A DNA stretch of 64,000 nt. Source: Rhizobiaceae bacterium (GTDB lineage Bacteria > Pseudomonadota > Alphaproteobacteria > Rhizobiales > Rhizobiaceae). Below the pieces are notes generated by a model, which was given only the letters and a program-made list of their open reading frames with translations, ran no database searches and was not told the origin of the DNA. Below, in pieces: positions 57,969 through 64,000 of this stretch. The translations under genes were made by a program, and so were the position numbers. The stretch covers positions 1 to 64,000 of the forward strand of contig JANQKQ010000040.1 of assembly GCA_028281105.1 (NCBI GenBank), in the 5' to 3' direction. Numbering within the stretch: the first letter of the stretch is position 1; each line of letters opens with the position of its first letter.

Positions 57969-59396
57969 ATGGCCGAACAGAAAATCTTCGCCGGACCCCG
58001 CATCCGCCGCATCCGCACCGGTCTGAAGCTGACCCAGACGGCGATGGCCGCCGAGTTGGGCATCTCGCCCAGCTATCTGAACCTGATCGAGCGCAACCAG
58101 CGCCCGCTCACGGTGCAGTTGCTGATCAAGCTGGCGTCCACCTACGACATCGACATGGACGAATTGCGCGGCGCCGGCGAGGCCGATCTGGTGGCCCGGC
58201 TCAAGGAGGTGTTCTCCGACCCGCTGCTCGCCGCCGACCTGCCCGATCCCAACGAACTGGCCGAACTGTCCGACGCCGCACCCAACGCGGCCGCCGCCAT
58301 GATCAAGCTGCACCGCGCCTATCGCGAGTCCGGCGACCGGCTGAGTGGCCTGACGCGCACGCTGGCGGGCGAGGGCGGCCAGTCGGGCGACGACGCCACA
58401 CGCCTGCCGATCGACGAGCTGCGCGATGCGTTCGAGCAGCGCAGCGGCTATTTCCGCGCCGTCGAAGCCGCCGCCGACGGCCTGTTGGAGCAGATCGACG
58501 CCGACGGGCCGCTGATGGGTGAGCTGCGCGCCTGGCTGGAGCGCAAGCACAACATGACGGTCCGCGTCCTGCCGGTGGAGACCATGCCCAACTGGCGCCG
58601 CCGCTACGACAAGCACACCGGGCGGCTGTTCATTTCCGAGCGGCTGGCGCCGGCCGACCGGGTCCTCGAAGTGGCCATGGAGGTGGCGCTGCTGGCCGAG
58701 CCGCACCTGATCGAGGAGGAGGTGGCGTTTCTGAACCTGGGCTCGGATGAGGCCCGCCGCCTGGCCCGTTTCGAGTTCGCGCGCCTGATCGCGCTGGCGG
58801 TGATGATGCCTTACGACCGGTTTTTGTCGACGGCCCGGCGCCTGCGCTACGACATCAACCTGTTGCGCGCCCGTTTCGACGTCACCTTCGCCCAGGCGGC
58901 GTGGCGGGCGACGATGCTCGGCAAGCACGGCCAGGCCGCCGTGCCGTTTTTTGTCATGGAGATCGACGCGGCGGGAAACCGGCTGCGCAGGGCCGGCGCG
59001 GCCGGCTTTCCGCTCACCCGTTTCGGCGGCGACTGTCCGAAACTGATCGTCCATCAGGCGTTCACCAGCCCGGGCCAGATCTTCGCCGAACCGGTGATCA
59101 CGCCGACCGACGCGCGCTTCGTCGTCGTCGGCCGCACGGTGGAGGGGCTGCGCTCGGGCTTCGCCGACCGGCCCCAGCGCACGGCCCTGCTCGTCGGCTT
59201 CGACATCGCCCACGCCGCCGACGTGGTCTATGCCGACGGTCTGGCGGGCGAGGGCGCGCGCGCGCCGGTGGAAATCGGCCCGACCTGCCGCCTGTGCGAA
59301 CGACAAGGCTGTATCGCCCGCGCCCACCCCCCGATCACCCGTCCCCTCGGTCTCGACGAGATGGTCACGGGGCTGAGCGTGTTTGATTTTCAATGA
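57969..59396 (+). CDS. Short-chain fatty acyl regulator (ScfR/RamB-like, XRE + DUF2083)
   Basis: A 475-residue regulator: N-terminal Cro/C1 helix-turn-helix (LKLTQTAMAAELGISPSYLN then LIERNQRPLTVQLL), a middle IrrE-like domain, and a C-terminal DUF2083 domain with CRLCERQGCIARAHPP. This layout is that of ScfR/RamB proteins, which control glyoxylate-shunt and propionate genes by sensing acyl-CoA. It is divergent from aceA. A terminator follows at 59431-59453. Confidence 0.93.
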   Translation: MAEQKIFAGPRIRRIRTGLKLTQTAMAAELGISPSYLNLIERNQRPLTVQLLIKLASTYDIDMDELRGAGEADLVARLKEVFSDPLLAADLPDPNELAELSDAAPNAAAAMIKLHRAYRESGDRLSGLTRTLAGEGGQSGDDATRLPIDELRDAFEQRSGYFRAVEAAADGLLEQIDADGPLMGELRAWLERKHNMTVRVLPVETMPNWRRRYDKHTGRLFISERLAPADRVLEVAMEVALLAEPHLIEEEVAFLNLGSDEARRLARFEFARLIALAVMMPYDRFLSTARRLRYDINLLRARFDVTFAQAAWRATMLGKHGQAAVPFFVMEIDAAGNRLRRAGAAGFPLTRFGGDCPKLIVHQAFTSPGQIFAEPVITPTDARFVVVGRTVEGLRSGFADRPQRTALLVGFDIAHAADVVYADGLAGEGARAPVEIGPTCRLCERQGCIARAHPPITRPLGLDEMVTGLSVFDFQ

Positions 59397-59430
59397 TTCT
59401 CGCTCGCGGCTATTCCTCGCATTCGCTCGG

Positions 59431-59453
59431 GCCTGCGCGGGCGCAGGCTTTTT
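59431..59453 (+). terminator. Rho-independent terminator after scfR
   Basis: GCCTGCG-CGGG-... CGCAGGC forms a 7-8 bp stem followed directly by TTTTT. It starts 35 nt after the stop codon. Confidence 0.75.
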
Positions 59454-59555
59454 GTTGCGCTATCGCCTATCGGCTAATTGAGCGCAGTCTGACCGCGCGG
59501 CGGCCGTTCGGCCTTGCGAACCCTTTGGGTTCGGGGCTGCCCCCACCGCTCTGCA

Positions 59556-59813
59556 TCACCCCCTGGGCGGGCGGAACAGATAGACCACCAGCCACACCGG
59601 TACGATCACCATCGATCCGAGCACGATATTGGGCACCGCCCAGCTCACCCCGTCCTGCAGCCAGGTCATCACCGCTTCCGGGGTCAGTCCCATCTCGGCG
59701 AGGATCTGCTCCGCCGACAGGTCGAGCTGGGTGAGCACCGCGCCGGTGATCAGCGAGGCGATGATGATCTTCACCAGGGTCGAGATCAGACGAAACATGG
59801 CATCGGCCGTCAT
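59556..59813 (-). CDS. DUF6460 small membrane protein
   Basis: An 85-residue protein with two hydrophobic segments (LVKIIIASLITGAVL near the N-terminus and VPNIVLGSMVIVPVWLVVYLF near the C-terminus) and a short helical region between (LTPEAVMTWLQDGVSW). This matches DUF6460, a family common in Rhizobiales with no known role. The ATG 59813 start gives the full domain. It lies downstream of an AsmA gene on the same strand. Confidence 0.85.
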   Translation of the reverse strand: MTADAMFRLISTLVKIIIASLITGAVLTQLDLSAEQILAEMGLTPEAVMTWLQDGVSWAVPNIVLGSMVIVPVWLVVYLFRPPRG

Positions 59814-59926
59814 CCCGGCGCACGCGCGCGCCGGATTCGGCGATTGTCCACCGCGTTCTCGCGCCGGTCAAGCAGCCGTCGCGAGCACCTTGGCTGGCTT
59901 GGGGATGGTTTGTCGACCGACGCCGA

Positions 59927-61771
59927 TCAGTTGCGGCCCAGCGCCGGCACCGGCGCGCGGGTCACCAGCGGCGTTCGGATCGTGCCGCCGAAGAATATGC
60001 GCGCCGGCGCGGCATCGGTCCCGTCGGCCGGCGTCGCCGGGTCGATGTCGGCGTTGATCGCCAGCCCGCCGCGATACAGATCCGCCTTGCCGAACAGCCG
60101 CACCCGGTTGGCCGGACCGACGGTCTCGCCCTTCAAAATCCAGGCGACGCCGCGGAAGATGGAAAGCTCCAGCTCGAGCTGGTCGAACGCGGTCTCGCCG
60201 GCCAGGGCGCCGATGGTCACCGGGACGCTCTTGTCTTCCAGCGCGGCGGCGGCCTTGTCGAGGTCGACGCCGGAGATCTTGCCGTTGGCGATCGAAAGCC
60301 GCAGATTGCCCGACAATTCGTCCACCACCGTGGCGAACGCGTTGCCGCCGGATTTGAGCTTCAGATCGATGTCGCCGATGCCCTCGGGAAATATCTCGCC
60401 GGTGTACCAGGTGCGCGACAGCGTTCCCATGTCGACCCCGGTCAGTTTGGCGTCGGCCGACATCGCCAGTCCGCCATCGGCGACCATGGCCTCGAACTTG
60501 CCGGAGACCGTGCCGCCGAACATCGACGCTTCACCCACATCGAGCTTGAACACCTCGTCGCGCAGCGTCGATGCGGCGGCGAGGCCCGAGACCAGCGTTT
60601 CGCCCAGCACCGCCTGCTCGGCGGAAAGGCGCACGTCCAGGTCGAAACCGCCGGGCAGGCCGAGTTCGGCGCGCGGGCCGTTTTCGCCGCCGGTCTCCCG
60701 GCCCGCCGCCAGGGAGCGCAGGTAAGGCGTCAGATCCAGCGTGTCGAAGGCGAGCGTGCCGGAGACCACCAACCGTCCGTCGCCCTGTCTGGAAAGTTGG
60801 ACGAGGCCCGACGACTGGCTCTCGCCGATCGACACGGTGGAATCGGTGAACCGGATCTCCTGCTCGTTGGCCGAGACCATGCCGCGCACCACCAGCGCGC
60901 CCGATGCCGGCGCCTGGTCCTGCGGCCCGCCGAAAAACCGGATCATGCGCCGCAGCGACGGCGTCTCCACGCTGGCTTCGCCTTCCACATGCAGGCCCGA
61001 GACCATCGCCGCGGTGCCGTCGAAACGCGCGCTCATCGGCGCCGAAGTAACCGCCAGCGACAGCTGCGAGACACCGCCCGCCAGCACCGGCAGCGGATCG
61101 GTGATCGCCGCATCCAGCCGGACTTCTTCGCCGCGCCAGATGCAGGCGCCGGCGATCTGCAGCGAGGAATTGATATTGGGCCAGGCGATGGCGCCGTTGA
61201 CGTTGGTCACCTGTTCGCGCTCGCCGGTTTTCTGGTTTTCGAAATCGATGATTCCGTCGACTACCTCCAGCCGCCCCAGGCTGGGAATCGGACCGTCGTC
61301 CAGCACCACGCGCTGCGCCGCGTCGATCTGCTCGGCATCACCCCCGGCAAGGCGCAGGGTCTCAACGATGCGCCCGCCGGGAAACCGCCAGTTCGCGCTC
61401 CCATCGGCGCGCAGGATCAGATGGAACTGCGGGCGAACCAGGCGGAAGTCGGTGATGCGGATGCGCCCGAACAGCAGCGGCAGGACCTCGAGCCTGGCGT
61501 TAAGCCCTTCGGCTTGCAGCAGTTCGGGTTCCTCGTCCGGGCCGGCCTCGTCGCGCAACGTCACATCCGTCAGCTTCAGGCCGAGAAACGGGCGCAGCGA
61601 CAGGCGTGGATCGTCCAGATACGAAATGCGATAGCCGGTCAGTTCGTGCACCTGGGTGGCCAGCCCCTCCTTCACCGTATTGGTGGAGATAGCATAGGGC
61701 ATAGCCACGGCGACCGCCGCGACGACGAGGCAGGCGATGACAATGCCAGCGGCGACCCGCCTTATCAGCAC
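59927..61771 (-). CDS. AsmA family protein
   Basis: A 614-residue envelope protein: an N-terminal membrane anchor (RRVAAGIVIACLVVAAVAVA), then a long beta-rich periplasmic region with the AsmA start GYRISYLDDPRLSLRPFLGLKLTD and the C-terminal AsmA block GNLRLSIANGKISGVDLDKAAAAL. Such proteins resemble phospholipid-bridge (AsmA/TamB/VPS13-like) transporters. GTG 61771 with GGAGA upstream is preferred to the longer frame, because the anchor then lies at the N-terminus. Confidence 0.88.
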   Translation of the reverse strand: MLIRRVAAGIVIACLVVAAVAVAMPYAISTNTVKEGLATQVHELTGYRISYLDDPRLSLRPFLGLKLTDVTLRDEAGPDEEPELLQAEGLNARLEVLPLLFGRIRITDFRLVRPQFHLILRADGSANWRFPGGRIVETLRLAGGDAEQIDAAQRVVLDDGPIPSLGRLEVVDGIIDFENQKTGEREQVTNVNGAIAWPNINSSLQIAGACIWRGEEVRLDAAITDPLPVLAGGVSQLSLAVTSAPMSARFDGTAAMVSGLHVEGEASVETPSLRRMIRFFGGPQDQAPASGALVVRGMVSANEQEIRFTDSTVSIGESQSSGLVQLSRQGDGRLVVSGTLAFDTLDLTPYLRSLAAGRETGGENGPRAELGLPGGFDLDVRLSAEQAVLGETLVSGLAAASTLRDEVFKLDVGEASMFGGTVSGKFEAMVADGGLAMSADAKLTGVDMGTLSRTWYTGEIFPEGIGDIDLKLKSGGNAFATVVDELSGNLRLSIANGKISGVDLDKAAAALEDKSVPVTIGALAGETAFDQLELELSIFRGVAWILKGETVGPANRVRLFGKADLYRGGLAINADIDPATPADGTDAAPARIFFGGTIRTPLVTRAPVPALGRN

Positions 61772-61971
61772 ATCTATTCTCCAGGGGTTCCCAGGGGTTG
61801 TAAGGGTGGCGCGGGACCCGGCCCGGCGACGAACGGTACACACGAATGCGCCGCCATCCAAGCAAACCGCTTGGGATTTGTCACCCGGCGCGTGTATAGA
61901 TCGTCGCCTGGCGGGTGCGGCTTACCGTCCCGCCCACGCATCGTTATCGCTACCACGGGAAAATCGGGATC

Positions 61972-63933
<1,962 letters not shown>

Positions 63934-63970
63934 ACCGACCGGCGTTGCGCCCGGCTATGGTTAGCGATTT

Positions 63971-64000
63971 ATGACCAGGAAATTAACTTTGCACTCAAGT
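63971..64000 (+). CDS. Possible start of a further gene, cut by window end
   Basis: ATG 63971 opens a frame that is uninterrupted to the window end (MTRKLTLHSS). The start resembles the N-terminus of some alphaproteobacterial methionine aminopeptidases, but ten residues are too few for a call, and the ribosome site is weak. Confidence 0.3.
   Translation, partial: MTRKLTLHSS

Overview
The window comes from a high-GC alphaproteobacterium, most likely of the order Hyphomicrobiales (Rhizobiales). The pointers are a strong G/C bias at third codon positions, many GTG and TTG starts, a zwf-pgl-edd Entner-Doudoroff operon, an isocitrate lyase divergent from an ScfR-type regulator, a DUF6460 protein, a fused CysNC, and several families of GC-rich palindromic intergenic repeats of the kind common in that order. 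Genus cannot be set from sequence alone. I see no rRNA, tRNA, prophage, transposase or CRISPR array.

Region 1 (103-21981) is a nucleoside and pyrimidine catabolic island. A nucleoside hydrolase and a BMP-type nucleoside ABC transporter are followed by PreT, a methyltransferase and PreA (dihydropyrimidine dehydrogenase, split by the methyltransferase). A DUF1801 protein and an EamA transporter come next. A RutR-like repressor then faces a long operon: beta-alanine:pyruvate aminotransferase, methylmalonate/malonate semialdehyde dehydrogenase, N-carbamoyl-beta-alanine amidohydrolase, a DUF559 nuclease-like ORF embedded in repeats, dihydropyrimidinase and a four-gene ThiXYZ/SsuABC-type ABC transporter that ends at a clear terminator. 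Together the genes would take nucleosides or bases to acetyl-CoA or propionyl-CoA. Matching RutR-like operators lie upstream of preT and upstream of the aminotransferase.

Region 2 (22205-29780) is mixed accessory metabolism: a BASS-like transporter, a DadA-like oxidoreductase, maleylacetoacetate isomerase, an XRE regulator divergent from a fatty-acid desaturase, a PhnD-like binding protein without a signal peptide, and a GMC oxidoreductase. Region 3 (29970-33636) is a tightly overlapping cysQ-cysD-cysNC sulfate-activation operon. Region 4 (34083-38657) holds small regulator and effector pairs (ArsR/SRPBCC, TetR/monooxygenase) with visible tandem operators, plus a GST, an ICL/PEP-mutase-family enzyme and a PEMT-like membrane protein.

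Region 5 (38981-45685) is a homogentisate cluster: MarR, hmgA, a fumarylacetoacetate hydrolase, an unusual metallo-beta-lactamase-fold protein, a small membrane protein, a DinB protein, an FAD aromatic hydroxylase and DUF2783. Region 6 (46063-55922) has folD, two VOC proteins, a transsulfuration PLP enzyme with a BASS transporter, zwf-pgl-edd, aquaporin and a Spy-like protein. Region 7 (56187-64000) has a 77-aa conserved-looking ORF, aceA, scfR, DUF6460, an AsmA protein and acetoacetyl-CoA synthetase.

The least explained structure is in the spacers. At least four families of palindromic elements occupy the long gaps, often nested symmetrically inside one another; one set brackets the DUF559 ORF inside the pyrimidine operon. 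A further family of long hairpins with a conserved loop occurs twice, at 1-62 and 55268-55350.
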